Below, in pieces: positions 33,676 to 42,561 of a stretch of 64,000 nt of DNA (positions within the stretch are counted from its first letter, which is position 1; each line of letters begins with the position of its first letter). The position numbers and the translations under genes were made by a program. The notes beneath the pieces were generated by a model. That model saw only the letters and a program-made list of their open reading frames with translations. It made no database searches and was not told the DNA's origin. Source of the DNA: an uncultured Maribacter sp. GTDB taxonomy: Bacteria > Bacteroidota > Bacteroidia > Flavobacteriales > Flavobacteriaceae. The DNA lies in contig NZ_CANMBB010000009.1 of NCBI RefSeq assembly GCF_947495965.1, forward strand, positions 1 through 64,000, written 5' to 3'.

Positions 33676-35643
33676 ATGAGGAATATAAAACTTAAAATAG
33701 GAAAACGTATATATATAAAAAGACTGCTTTTTATATGTGTATACCTATGTTTTATTACTTTAAGTGGCCAAGATAATACTACTAATAAAAACCAAATGGT
33801 TAATTTTTCTTGGTCAAAAAGAGGGCCTGAAAAATCTTTACAACCTTTTTATGAATTACTAAAAAATATAGAATATGGCGCACAACGCTTTTCTGTAATA
33901 GAACAATTAATAGAGCATCATACAAAAAAGAGTAACACAGATTCTATTTTACATTATGGAAACTTATATATAAAAGAAATTGGAAATTGGAATGAAACAG
34001 AGCATATAAAATTAAGACACTACGCTAAAGCGCATTACTACTTAGGTACTGGAAGCCTTATGAACGGTCTTATAGACAACGCTATAAAATGGCACATTCA
34101 AGGCTTACAAGAATCTGAAGAATCTAATTTTAAAGAATATAATTACAAAAATAAATTGGGCTTATCTAAAAGTTACATAAACCAATTAAAACTAGATAAA
34201 GCTATAAAAATACTTCACAAATCTTTAAAAGAATTTTCTCCAGAATTTCCTTCATTAAAAATTAGAAATTCTCTTTTACTAGGAAAAGCCTTTAGATTAA
34301 AAAAAGAATATGATAAAGCAGAATCTTATTATAAAGAAGGTTTAGAGACTGCTAATTCTTTAAACGATTTAGAAATGCAACTAACTATTAAGTTAGACAT
34401 AGCTAAACTTTTAGAAGCAAAAGGCGATTTTGAAAAAGCTTTTAATGCCTATGAAAACACTAGAAATAAAGCTAAGGCGAATAATCTAGACGCTATTTAT
34501 TATGAAGGTTCTTTATTACTGGCAAAATATTATTATAAACATGAGCATTATGATGCTGCTCTTATAGGTTTATCTACGGCTTATATAAATGCAATAGATA
34601 GCGAAAACCTAGAGTTTCAAAAAGACTTATTACAAATACAAGCAAGAATCTTTTCCAAACAAAAAGACTATAGTAATGCTTACGCAGTTATGACACAGTT
34701 ATTTGGAGTAACTAGAAAAATAAACTCCAAACAACAACGTGAAATAATAAAAGAACTTGAAATACAGTACGAAACTTTAGAAAAAGAAAAAGAGATATCT
34801 AAACTAGAAGAAAGTCAAATTAAAAGAGAAGCTGAATTAGAAAGACAAAAAACTATTAAATATGCTTTTTTAATAGGGTTCCTAATTATATTAATTCCCG
34901 TAATTGCACTACTCTATACCTATTACCAAAAAATACAAACCCAAAGTCTTCTATCAAAAAAACAAGAAGAAATAAACCAACAAAAAGTAACAACCCTAAA
35001 GCAAGAACAAGAACTAAATCTCATTAAAGCTACCATGGAAGGACAAGATGAGGAACGTAAACGTATTGCGCAAGAATTACATGACAGTATTGGGGGTAAT
35101 TTAGCAGGTATAAAACTACAGCTTTCTAGTATAGATAATAAACCCAAAGAATTAAACACCATTACAAATCAATTAGATGAAACATATCAGTTAGTAAGAG
35201 ACATATCGCACACATTAATTCCAAAGAAGTTTAGACAAAATGTATTCACATCTTTAATTGAAGAATATGCTAAAACTATAACTAACACAGGAAAAATACA
35301 GGTAGAATTTTATCCGCATCCAGAAGAATTAATAAACGCAATTCCTGATGAAATTCAATCCGAATTATTTAAAATAATACAAGAGTTAATGACGAATACT
35401 TTAAAACATGCAAAAGCAGATAAAGTAGATATTCATTTAAATTATATTGAAGATAAATTATCCTTACTTTTTGAAGATAACGGACAAGGGTTTAACATAA
35501 CAAAATCTTCAGAAGGAATTGGTTTTAAAAATATAAAAAATAGAATAACAGAGCTTTCGGGTAGTTTACATATAGATTCTACACCAAAAAGAGGCACCAT
35601 AATAGCAATAGAAATACCTAACACTAACAATGATGAACTATAA
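33676..35643 (+). CDS. TPR-containing sensor histidine kinase (HisKA_3 type)
   Basis: This 655-residue sensor has an N-terminal signal or anchor (about 15-32). A periplasmic region of tetratricopeptide repeats follows, for example KAESYYKEGLETANSLNDLE and KAFNAYENTRNKAKANNLD (about 130-350). A coiled coil of E, K and Q, then a membrane helix at about 395-415, lead to a second coiled coil. The HisKA_3 dimerisation domain has EERKRIAQELHDSIGGNLAG with the phosphorylated His near 469. The ATPase domain has QELMTNTLKHAKA and FEDNGQGF. The signal is unknown. The stop overlaps the response regulator gene by 14 bases, so the two are a translationally coupled pair. Confidence 0.9.
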   Translation: MRNIKLKIGKRIYIKRLLFICVYLCFITLSGQDNTTNKNQMVNFSWSKRGPEKSLQPFYELLKNIEYGAQRFSVIEQLIEHHTKKSNTDSILHYGNLYIKEIGNWNETEHIKLRHYAKAHYYLGTGSLMNGLIDNAIKWHIQGLQESEESNFKEYNYKNKLGLSKSYINQLKLDKAIKILHKSLKEFSPEFPSLKIRNSLLLGKAFRLKKEYDKAESYYKEGLETANSLNDLEMQLTIKLDIAKLLEAKGDFEKAFNAYENTRNKAKANNLDAIYYEGSLLLAKYYYKHEHYDAALIGLSTAYINAIDSENLEFQKDLLQIQARIFSKQKDYSNAYAVMTQLFGVTRKINSKQQREIIKELEIQYETLEKEKEISKLEESQIKREAELERQKTIKYAFLIGFLIILIPVIALLYTYYQKIQTQSLLSKKQEEINQQKVTTLKQEQELNLIKATMEGQDEERKRIAQELHDSIGGNLAGIKLQLSSIDNKPKELNTITNQLDETYQLVRDISHTLIPKKFRQNVFTSLIEEYAKTITNTGKIQVEFYPHPEELINAIPDEIQSELFKIIQELMTNTLKHAKADKVDIHLNYIEDKLSLLFEDNGQGFNITKSSEGIGFKNIKNRITELSGSLHIDSTPKRGTIIAIEIPNTNNDEL

Positions 35644-36277
35644 TCTTATAATTGCAGATGACCATAAAATGTTTATTGATGGTCTTTTAAGTATTCTTAA
35701 AGATGCACCAGAATTTAATGTAACTCTTACTGCAAAAAATGGAGCACAAGTTGCTAAATATTTAGATATTAATGGTGTAGACGATTTAGATTTATTAATA
35801 ACAGATTTAACAATGCCAGAAATGGATGGTATTGCTCTTAACCAATTAGTGAAAGAAAAATATCCAAAACTAAAAACCCTAATTGTTAGTATGCATATTG
35901 ATGGCGTAATGATTGATAAATTAATACGTAATAATGCAGATGGTTATGTTCCAAAAAATGCAGAAAAAGAAGAATTACTTACTGCAATAAAATCTATTGT
36001 TAAAGGAGAAAAATATTTCTCTCCCGAAATTAAAAGGGCATATACAGATGCCATGTTTAAAAATGAAAAAGCGAAAGAAATTAAACTTACAACAAGAGAA
36101 AAAGAAGTTTTAAAATTAATTGCGGAAGAAAATACCACTCAAGAAATTGCTGATATTTTATTTCTAAGTAAACATACTATAGAAAGTTACAGAAAAAATT
36201 TAATATCAAAATTAAATGTAAAAAACTTGGCTGGCCTAACCAAAAATGCCATTAAAATGGGGCTTTTAGATGAATAA
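35630..36277 (+). CDS. NarL/LuxR-family response regulator
   Basis: This 215-residue regulator is the partner of the upstream TPR kinase. The receiver domain has the acidic pair in IADDHKMF (Asp10, Asp11), the phosphoacceptor Asp59 in ITDLTMPEMDG, the switch Ser in IVSMH, and the Lys in YVPKNAEKEE. The C-terminal GerE/LuxR helix-turn-helix is LTTREKEVLKLIAEENTTQE followed by LSKHTIESYRKNLISKL (about 148-190). All key residues are intact. A second ATG three bases downstream is an alternative start. Targets are unknown. Confidence 0.92.
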   Translation: MMNYNLIIADDHKMFIDGLLSILKDAPEFNVTLTAKNGAQVAKYLDINGVDDLDLLITDLTMPEMDGIALNQLVKEKYPKLKTLIVSMHIDGVMIDKLIRNNADGYVPKNAEKEELLTAIKSIVKGEKYFSPEIKRAYTDAMFKNEKAKEIKLTTREKEVLKLIAEENTTQEIADILFLSKHTIESYRKNLISKLNVKNLAGLTKNAIKMGLLDE

Positions 36278-36301
36278 ATCTATAAACTGCATATTGCAAC
36301 A

Positions 36302-36325
36302 CCCTGAAAACAGGGAGGTATTTTT
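36302..36325 (+). terminator. terminator after the response regulator
   Basis: CCCTG (36302-36306) pairs with CAGGG (36311-36315) around an AAAA loop, with a T-run shortly after. Confidence 0.7.
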
Positions 36326-36393
36326 AGCCTTTTAAGGTGTGTTTTACAGCGCTTTATAGCTTGATCTTTGTAGTGTTCTAAAACATTACAATT

Positions 36394-36780
36394 ATGAAAT
36401 ATCAAATATTATTTATTACCATTACCTCATTATTTATTTCTTGTAGCAATGATAAAAAAGCTACCGAAACTACCAAGCAATTTTCTAGCTTAAAATCTAA
36501 TATTCTTCTAGAAAATAGTATGAATAAACCTTTTAATGCAAAGCTTCATAAGGAACACCATACGCTATTTATTTCTGGGAAAAATATTTTGGAAGGAACC
36601 GCTACTTTAAAAGTAACAAATACAAAAGGAGAAGAATTATCTTGTGCATCTTTCCCTGCAAAAAAGTTAATACATCAAGAATATAAAATGGCAAATTCTA
36701 CCTTACAAGAACAACATCTAAGAGATGTTGTTAAAACCTTCTTTACCAAGGACGAAAACGACTCTATAGCAAACCTTTAA
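36394..36780 (+). CDS. small lipoprotein of unknown function
   Basis: This 128-residue protein has a clear lipoprotein signal: hydrophobic 5-15 and lipobox FISC with Cys17. The mature part is short, hydrophilic and lysine-rich, with no domain I recognise. The segment EGTATLKVTNTKGEELSC resembles an immunoglobulin-like beta strand pair. It lies 58 bp before the zinc-ribbon membrane protein gene and 116 bp after the two-component pair. It could be a target of that pair, but nothing in the sequence proves it. Confidence 0.65.
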   Translation: MKYQILFITITSLFISCSNDKKATETTKQFSSLKSNILLENSMNKPFNAKLHKEHHTLFISGKNILEGTATLKVTNTKGEELSCASFPAKKLIHQEYKMANSTLQEQHLRDVVKTFFTKDENDSIANL

Positions 36781-36838
36781 AATTGCACTAATACTACTTT
36801 TTATTCGTTAATACTATAACCATTAATATATAACCACC

Positions 36839-37444
36839 ATGATAATATTCGGAAGCAGATCAGCATACATTGGTTCAAAAATGTCTACAAATGCAATTTG
36901 CAGTAATTGCCAAACCCAAGGAAAAATTCGTTACAGCGTTTTTAGTAGCCACGCCCATGTTTTTTGGATACCTGTATTCCCAATGGGAAAAACAGGAGTT
37001 TCTGAGTGTCAACATTGTAAAAAAACACTTAGAGTAAGAGAAATGCCTGCACAAATGCAAAAGGAATGTAATGCCGTAAAAAAAGAAATGAAAGCTCCTA
37101 TTTGGCAATTTTCTGGCTTGTTTATAATTGGCGCACTAATAGTTCTTGCCGGTTTTGCAAGTAAAAACGACAAGAAAAATGAAGCCGAATATTTAATAAA
37201 GCCTTTAGTAGGAGATATTTATGATTACAAAACAAATACAGATCAATACTCTACTATGAAAGTAGCTAAAGTAACTACTGACTCCGTTTTTGTTCAATTA
37301 AATGATTATGAAATAAGCCGAAGCAGTAAAATTTATAAAATAGATAAAGAGAAAAATTATGCAGATGCTATATATGGGTATTCTATTGATGAAATAAAGA
37401 GCATGTATGATGAAAGAATAATTATAGATATTGATAGAGATTAA
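36839..37444 (+). CDS. zinc-ribbon membrane protein of unknown function
   Basis: This 201-residue protein has an N-terminal zinc ribbon with Cys21, Cys24, Cys57 and Cys60 (two CxxC pairs), containing HAHVFWIPVFPMGK. One membrane helix (about 89-107, WQFSGLFIIGALIVLAGFA) follows, then a soluble C-terminal domain rich in Lys, Asp and Tyr. The ribbon should face the cytoplasm and the C-terminal part the periplasm. A start at residue 15 (MSTNAICSNC) is possible. The function is unknown. It ends 7 bp from the convergent corA gene. Confidence 0.65.
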   Translation: MIIFGSRSAYIGSKMSTNAICSNCQTQGKIRYSVFSSHAHVFWIPVFPMGKTGVSECQHCKKTLRVREMPAQMQKECNAVKKEMKAPIWQFSGLFIIGALIVLAGFASKNDKKNEAEYLIKPLVGDIYDYKTNTDQYSTMKVAKVTTDSVFVQLNDYEISRSSKIYKIDKEKNYADAIYGYSIDEIKSMYDERIIIDIDRD

Positions 37445-37451
37445 ATATACT

Positions 37452-38507
37452 TTAAAGCCACTTTTTTCTTTTAAAATATAGTAGCATCCCTATAAAAATA
37501 ACTACCATTACAGTTAGCAGTACAAAATATCCATTTTGATACTTAAGTTCTGGAATATTTACAAAATTCATCCCATAAATACCCGCCAAGAATGTAAGCG
37601 GAATAAATATTACAGAAATTAGTGTTAGTAGTTGCATTACTTGGTTCATTTTAAGGCTCATCTCTGAAATAAATAAATCATGAAGGCCATTTAGTATCTC
37701 TCTAGTAGCATCTACGGTATCCATTACTTGAATAGTATGCTCATACAAATCTCTAACATACAATTGACTAGAATGTTCTATAAAAGCATTGTCTGTTTTA
37801 GAAAACTTACTTATAGCCTCTCTTAATGGAGAAACAGATTTTCTCATAGACATTAGCTCTTTTTTAAGCTGATGAATTTTATTCTTATCTTGAACTTGTT
37901 GGTTCTCTATAATCCTTTTTTCTAAACCTTCTATTACTTCTTCTATTTCATCTAGAGCTATGTAATAGTTATCTACTATACTATCTATTAAAGCATAGGC
38001 AAGATAATCTGCTCCTCGTTGCCTAATTTTACCTTTACCTGTATTTATTCTTTTTCTAACATACGCAAATAAATCACTATCTGTTTCTTGCACAGTCAAC
38101 ATAAAGCCATTATTAAAATATACGGCTACATGTTCTTTTTTTATTTCTAAAAGCGTACTGTTAAAGCTAATAGAAGAAAGGGTAATAAAAATCCCATTTT
38201 CATATTCTTCAAACTTTGGTCTTTGATGAATATCTACTATTGCTTCCTGTATTAGTGGATGTATTTCAAATATTTGTCCTACTTGTGTAATTAAATCCGT
38301 ATCATGCATTCCGCGAATGTCATACCAATCTATTTTTTCATTAGAAGGTTTTTTTAGTATTGTTTTAGAATGGCTTTCTATTATTTGATCATTACAATAA
38401 GTTTCATTATAAGCCAGGTAATGCGTATGCACATTATCTACTTTTTTATTTCCTGTAAATACTACAGAACCAGGAGGTAACCCAATTTTCTTATTGTGTT
38501 TTCGCAT
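37452..38507 (-). CDS. corA: CorA-family magnesium/cobalt transporter
   Basis: CorA is a pentameric channel for Mg2+ (also Co2+ and Ni2+) uptake. The 351-residue protein has a large cytosolic funnel domain, a long stalk helix (SIVDNYYIALDEIEEVIEGL and onward, about 175-285) and two C-terminal membrane helices. The signature GMN at about 312-314 (GIYGMNF) ends the first helix, and the basic tail FKRKKWL closes the protein. It lies downstream of the tRNA-Arg gene on the same strand, separated from it by the tRNA terminator. Confidence 0.93.
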   Translation of the reverse strand: MRKHNKKIGLPPGSVVFTGNKKVDNVHTHYLAYNETYCNDQIIESHSKTILKKPSNEKIDWYDIRGMHDTDLITQVGQIFEIHPLIQEAIVDIHQRPKFEEYENGIFITLSSISFNSTLLEIKKEHVAVYFNNGFMLTVQETDSDLFAYVRKRINTGKGKIRQRGADYLAYALIDSIVDNYYIALDEIEEVIEGLEKRIIENQQVQDKNKIHQLKKELMSMRKSVSPLREAISKFSKTDNAFIEHSSQLYVRDLYEHTIQVMDTVDATREILNGLHDLFISEMSLKMNQVMQLLTLISVIFIPLTFLAGIYGMNFVNIPELKYQNGYFVLLTVMVVIFIGMLLYFKRKKWL

Positions 38508-38605
38508 ATATAAATATATAACTCTATTACTAGATTACATATACTATTTTAAAAAGCAATGATTTTTAAAAAGATTTATCTTTTTAGATAAAAAGTATAC
38601 TAAAA

Positions 38606-38631
38606 AAGGCAAGCAATTACATACTTGCCTT
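38606..38631 (-). terminator. terminator after tRNA-Arg
   Basis: AAGGCAAG (38606-38613) pairs with CTTGCCTT (38624-38631) around a 10-nt loop. On the minus strand a T-run follows. It begins 3 bases from the tRNA 3' end. Confidence 0.85.
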
Positions 38632-38633
38632 AC

Positions 38634-38710
38634 TGGTGACCGCGAAGGGATTCAAACCCCCAACCCTCAGAGCCGAAATCTGATGCGCTATTCAGTTGCG
38701 CCACGCGGCC
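38634..38710 (-). tRNA. tRNA-Arg, anticodon TCG
   Basis: The minus strand folds into a complete 77-nt cloverleaf. The acceptor stem is GGCCGCG with CGCGGTC (one G-U pair), the D-stem GCGC/GCGC, the anticodon stem TCAGA/TCTGA and the loop TTTCGGC, giving anticodon TCG (reads CGA and possibly other CGN codons). The T-arm loop is TTTGAAT, with a stem containing two G-U pairs. The discriminator is A and the CCA end is encoded in the DNA. Confidence 0.93.
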
Positions 38711-38720
38711 TCATTTATTT

Positions 38721-39170
38721 TTAAGAAAGTAATTTTTTTACAATAGTAGAGATAGTTTTTCCGTCTGCTTGTCCAGATAATTCTTTAGACACCATACCCA
38801 TAACTTTGCCCATATCTTTCATTCCAGAAGCTCCAGTAGCCTCAATAGTTTGCACCACAACTTTTTCTACTTCTTCCTCGGTTAATTGTTCTGGTAAAAA
38901 TTGTTCTATTACAGCAACTTCTGCTAATTCTGGTTCTGCTAAATCTGCTCTACCCTGTTCTGTAAAAATAGCGGCACTATCTTTCCTTTGCTTAACAAGT
39001 TTTTGCACTAGCTTCACTTCTTCCTCTTCAGATAATACTGTTTTAGAACCACTTTCTGTTTGCGCTAATAATAATGCAGATTTTATTGCTCTTAATGATT
39101 GTAATGCAACAGAATCTTTTGCTTTCATAGCAGCTTTCATCTGCTCCATAACCCTAGATTGTAAGCTCAT
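38721..39170 (-). CDS. GatB/YqeY-domain protein
   Basis: This 149-residue stand-alone YqeY protein is related to the C-terminal tRNA-binding tail domain of GatB/GatE amidotransferase subunits. It has the family pattern SLQSRVMEQMKAAMKAKDS, ALRAIKSALLLAQTE and the C-terminal GMKDMGKVMGMVSKEL followed by QADGKTISTIVKKLL. A role in tRNA-dependent amidation has been suggested but is not established for the free-standing form. It lies between the dcw cluster terminator and tRNA-Arg (10 bp away) on the same strand. Confidence 0.9.
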   Translation of the reverse strand: MSLQSRVMEQMKAAMKAKDSVALQSLRAIKSALLLAQTESGSKTVLSEEEEVKLVQKLVKQRKDSAAIFTEQGRADLAEPELAEVAVIEQFLPEQLTEEEVEKVVVQTIEATGASGMKDMGKVMGMVSKELSGQADGKTISTIVKKLLS

Positions 39171-39206
39171 AACTATACATTTTTAGAAGTGCGAAGATAA
39201 AAAAAT

Positions 39207-39237
39207 AAACCCGAAAATAGTTTCTATTTTCGGGTTT
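39207..39237 (-). terminator. terminator of the dcw cluster
   Basis: A perfect 14-bp stem (39207-39220 with 39224-39237) has a 3-nt loop and a T-rich stretch on the minus strand. It lies 23 bp past the ftsZ stop codon. Confidence 0.93.
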
Positions 39238-39259
39238 AATAAACTTGGTACTACATTCC

Positions 39260-41158
39260 TTAATCTACATTATCATGTAAAAAAGAATTATTAGATCGTA
39301 ACTGAATTTCATCATTACTATCGGAACCTAAAGTGGTTCTAGAAATTTTTTTTTCAGCGCCACTGTTATTTAAATCAATACCCTTTCTTTTATATGCAGG
39401 TTCTTTTTCTATTTCATCTATGCTAGAGCTTCCCTGAAACTTATAATTATAATCTTTTAATTTTCTTCTGCGTTCGTCTGCTCTTTCTTTTAAAAGCTCC
39501 TCTATTGGTTTTTCTAATGGGTCTACCTCTTCTTGTATAGCTTCAGGAGAAGGGCTTACTGTTCTTTTTTGAAACACCAACTCATCTTCTACAATCTTTG
39601 GCTCAAATTCTTCTGCTTTAGATTTTGCTCCCGTGAGTTTATTCTCCAGCTCCATATAGTCATCTAAACTATATCTTTTTTCTCCATCTTTATTGTACTC
39701 TAAAACAGGAATCACTTCTATGTGCTCGTTTACATCTACATCTTTAATATCATCATCTAAACTAAACGTAATTACATTCTCTTGTTCTTCTTTAGTTTCT
39801 TTTAATGGCATATCAAAACTCATAGAAAACATATCGTCTTCTTGTTTTGGCTTAACCTCTTGATGATCTATAACGTTCATATTCTTTATAGCATCAGAAG
39901 AATCTATTATTACAAAATCATCTTCGCTAACATTTTCTGCTACTACTTCATCATAAAACACATTAAAGTTTTTAATGTAGTTGGTTGTAGGAATTAAATC
40001 TAAATCACTATCATCTTCTAAAGTATGTGCTATAGTATTAATAACTTTATCTTCAGAATCATCTATTAATTGATGTACTATATTGTTTTGCATTAAATCT
40101 TTTTCGGCTTTTTGACCATCTTCAAGTGTGTGAATAATTTTTTTAGATTCTGTATTCACAATATCATCTTGCTGGTCTACATTAAAACCCGTAGCAATAA
40201 CCGTTACAGCAATTGCTTCTCCTAAATCTTCATCTTCACCAACACCCATTATTATGTTTGCTCCATAACCAGCCTCTACTTGTATATGGTCATTAATTTC
40301 TCCTATCTCGTCAATAGTAATTTCTTGAGAACCAGATACTATAAGTAGTAATACATTTTTAGCACCATTAATTTTATTATCATTTAATAATGGAGAGTCT
40401 AATGCTTTCATTATTGCTTCATTAGCTCTTGAAGATCCAGATGCAATTGCAGAACCCATAATTGCTGTTCCACTATTAGAAAGTACTGTTTTAGCATCTC
40501 TAAGGTCAATATTCTGAGTGTAGTGATGTGTAATTACTTCTGCAATACCGCGAGCAGCAGTTGCCAACACTTCATCTGCTTTAGAGAAACCAGCTTTAAA
40601 ACCTAAGTTACCGTATACTTCTCTTAATTTATTATTATTTATTACAATTAAAGAATCTACATTAGCACGTAATTTTTCAATTCCTAATTGTGATTGTTGT
40701 CCTCGCATTTTACCTTCAAACTGAAAAGGCATAGTAACAATCCCTACGGTAAGAACATCCATTTCTTTTGCGATTTTGGCTATAATTGGAGCAGCACCAG
40801 TTCCTGTTCCACCACCCATACCCGCAGTAATAAAAATCATTTTTGTAGTAGTACCCAACATAGCTTTTATGTCTTCCATACTTTCAATGGCAGCTTGTTC
40901 TCCTACTTCTGGGTTAGCACCAGCCCCCAATCCTTCTGTAAGAGAAACACCTAATTGAATTTTATTTGGTACAGGGCTATTATCTAAAGCTTGCGAATCT
41001 GTGTTACAAATAATAAAATCTACACCGTTAATTCCGGCTTGGAACATGTGATTAATGGCATTACTACCGCCCCCACCGACTCCAACTACCTTAATAACGT
41101 TACTTTGATTCTTAGGTAAATCAAAAGAAATATTTTCAAATTCCGTGTTGTTACTCAT
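39260..41158 (-). CDS. ftsZ: cell division GTPase FtsZ
   Basis: FtsZ polymerises into the Z-ring. The GTPase core (about 15-335) has VVGVGGGGSNAINHM, the tubulin signature GGGTGTG at 115-121, and a C-terminal core part with GYGANIIMGVGEDEDLGEA. The remaining 300 or so residues are an acidic, low-complexity linker, far longer than the 50-residue linker of E. coli. It ends in the short peptide NNSFLHDNVD, which probably takes the place of the usual FtsA-binding tail. The total of 632 residues is long for the family, as is usual in flavobacteria. It is the last gene of the dcw cluster, 45 bp after ftsA. Confidence 0.96.
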   Translation of the reverse strand: MSNNTEFENISFDLPKNQSNVIKVVGVGGGGSNAINHMFQAGINGVDFIICNTDSQALDNSPVPNKIQLGVSLTEGLGAGANPEVGEQAAIESMEDIKAMLGTTTKMIFITAGMGGGTGTGAAPIIAKIAKEMDVLTVGIVTMPFQFEGKMRGQQSQLGIEKLRANVDSLIVINNNKLREVYGNLGFKAGFSKADEVLATAARGIAEVITHHYTQNIDLRDAKTVLSNSGTAIMGSAIASGSSRANEAIMKALDSPLLNDNKINGAKNVLLLIVSGSQEITIDEIGEINDHIQVEAGYGANIIMGVGEDEDLGEAIAVTVIATGFNVDQQDDIVNTESKKIIHTLEDGQKAEKDLMQNNIVHQLIDDSEDKVINTIAHTLEDDSDLDLIPTTNYIKNFNVFYDEVVAENVSEDDFVIIDSSDAIKNMNVIDHQEVKPKQEDDMFSMSFDMPLKETKEEQENVITFSLDDDIKDVDVNEHIEVIPVLEYNKDGEKRYSLDDYMELENKLTGAKSKAEEFEPKIVEDELVFQKRTVSPSPEAIQEEVDPLEKPIEELLKERADERRRKLKDYNYKFQGSSSIDEIEKEPAYKRKGIDLNNSGAEKKISRTTLGSDSNDEIQLRSNNSFLHDNVD

Positions 41159-41203
41159 GCTATTTAAATTACTGGTTAATATGTGTTCTTTATTCTAATT
41201 GTT

Positions 41204-42556
41204 CTACTCTGCGTTATCTAAAAAGTCTTTCAGCTTATCAGACCATTTATCTAAAACAGATTTTCTAGGGGCTTTACTTTGTTCTTGCGGTGCTTCTAAA
41301 TTCCCATTTTCTACTAAAACAGGTTCTTCTTCAGTTACCGTAGTATTCTCTTCTTGCTCTAAATTATTTAACTCTTCTATTCTTTTAATTTTAGCGTCGT
41401 TCTCTATAGCATTCATTAACAAACCAACACTGGTTGCATATAATGGGCTTACTACTTCTTTATCTGAATCTCCTGCTAAATGCTCATTAGGATACCCTAT
41501 TCTAGTATCCATTCCTGTAATATATTCTACTAATTGCTTTAAATGTTTTAATTGGCTGCCGCCTCCTGTTAAAACTATACCTGCAATTAATTTTTTCTTT
41601 TGCTCTTCATGACCGTAGTTTTTTATCTCTACATATACCTGCTCAATAATTTCTACAACTCTTGCATGAATAATTTTAGAAAGATTTTTAAGTGATATTT
41701 CTTTTGGCTCTCTGCCTCTTAAACCAGGTATAGATACTATTTCATTATCCTTATTTTCTCCTGGCCATGCAGAACCAAATTTTATTTTAAGAAGCTCCGC
41801 TTGTTTTTCTATAATAGAACAACCTTCTTTTATATCTTCTGTAATTACACCACCTCCAAAAGGGATAACAGCAGTATGTCTTATAATACCATCTTTAAAA
41901 ATGGCTAAATCTGTAGTACCACCTCCTATATCTATTAATGCTACACCAGCTTCTTTTTCTTCTTGACTTAATACTGCATTAGACGATGCTAATGGCTCTA
42001 AAGTTATATTTCCTAGATCTAAACCTGCACTTTTAATGCATCTACCAATATTTTTTATAGAAGTTACTTGACCAACTACTACGTGAAAATTAGCCTCTAA
42101 CCTACCACCATACATTCCAATAGGCTCTTTAATTTCTGCCTGCCCATCTACTTTATACTCTTGTGGTAATACATGAATAATTTCTTCTCCAGGTAGCATT
42201 ATTAATTTATATACTTGGTTACAAAGCGTATCCAAATCATTATCATTAATAACCTTTTCAGAATCTTCTCTAGAAATATAATCACTGTGCTGTAAGCTAC
42301 GTATGTGTTGCCCTGCTATACCAACAACAACAGAACCTATTCGTAAACCAGAATTAGCTTCTGCTTCCTCTACAGCTTGTTGTATAGATTTTATAGTTTG
42401 CGTAATATTATTTACGACACCTCTATGTACTCCCAAACTCTTAGATTTACCAATGCCAAGAATTTCGATTTTACCATATTCATTCTCCTTACCAATAATT
42501 GCTACAATTTTGGTAGTACCTATGTCTAAACCTACTGAATAATTAGCTTGTTCCAT
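41204..42556 (-). CDS. ftsA: cell division protein FtsA
   Basis: FtsA is the actin-like ATPase that tethers FtsZ to the membrane. It has 450 residues from the ATG at 42556. A GTG at 42577 gives a slightly longer frame but lies inside ftsQ. Actin-fold motifs are YSVGLDIGTTKIVAIIG, ALIDIGGGTTDLAIF and VLTGGGSQLKHL. The C-terminal SVLDKWSDKLKDFLDNAE is an amphipathic helix of the membrane-targeting kind. A Glu-rich linker separates it from the core. It lies 5 bp after ftsQ and 45 bp before ftsZ. Confidence 0.96.
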   Translation of the reverse strand: MEQANYSVGLDIGTTKIVAIIGKENEYGKIEILGIGKSKSLGVHRGVVNNITQTIKSIQQAVEEAEANSGLRIGSVVVGIAGQHIRSLQHSDYISREDSEKVINDNDLDTLCNQVYKLIMLPGEEIIHVLPQEYKVDGQAEIKEPIGMYGGRLEANFHVVVGQVTSIKNIGRCIKSAGLDLGNITLEPLASSNAVLSQEEKEAGVALIDIGGGTTDLAIFKDGIIRHTAVIPFGGGVITEDIKEGCSIIEKQAELLKIKFGSAWPGENKDNEIVSIPGLRGREPKEISLKNLSKIIHARVVEIIEQVYVEIKNYGHEEQKKKLIAGIVLTGGGSQLKHLKQLVEYITGMDTRIGYPNEHLAGDSDKEVVSPLYATSVGLLMNAIENDAKIKRIEELNNLEQEENTTVTEEEPVLVENGNLEAPQEQSKAPRKSVLDKWSDKLKDFLDNAE

Positions 42557-42561
42557 TGTTT

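Noticed and set aside
33538-36325. Similar GGGAGGTAT/CCTCCCT segments at 33.5 and 36.3 kb as a dispersed repeat
   Set aside because: Each is part of a hairpin terminator; the shared bases are short and explained by that role.
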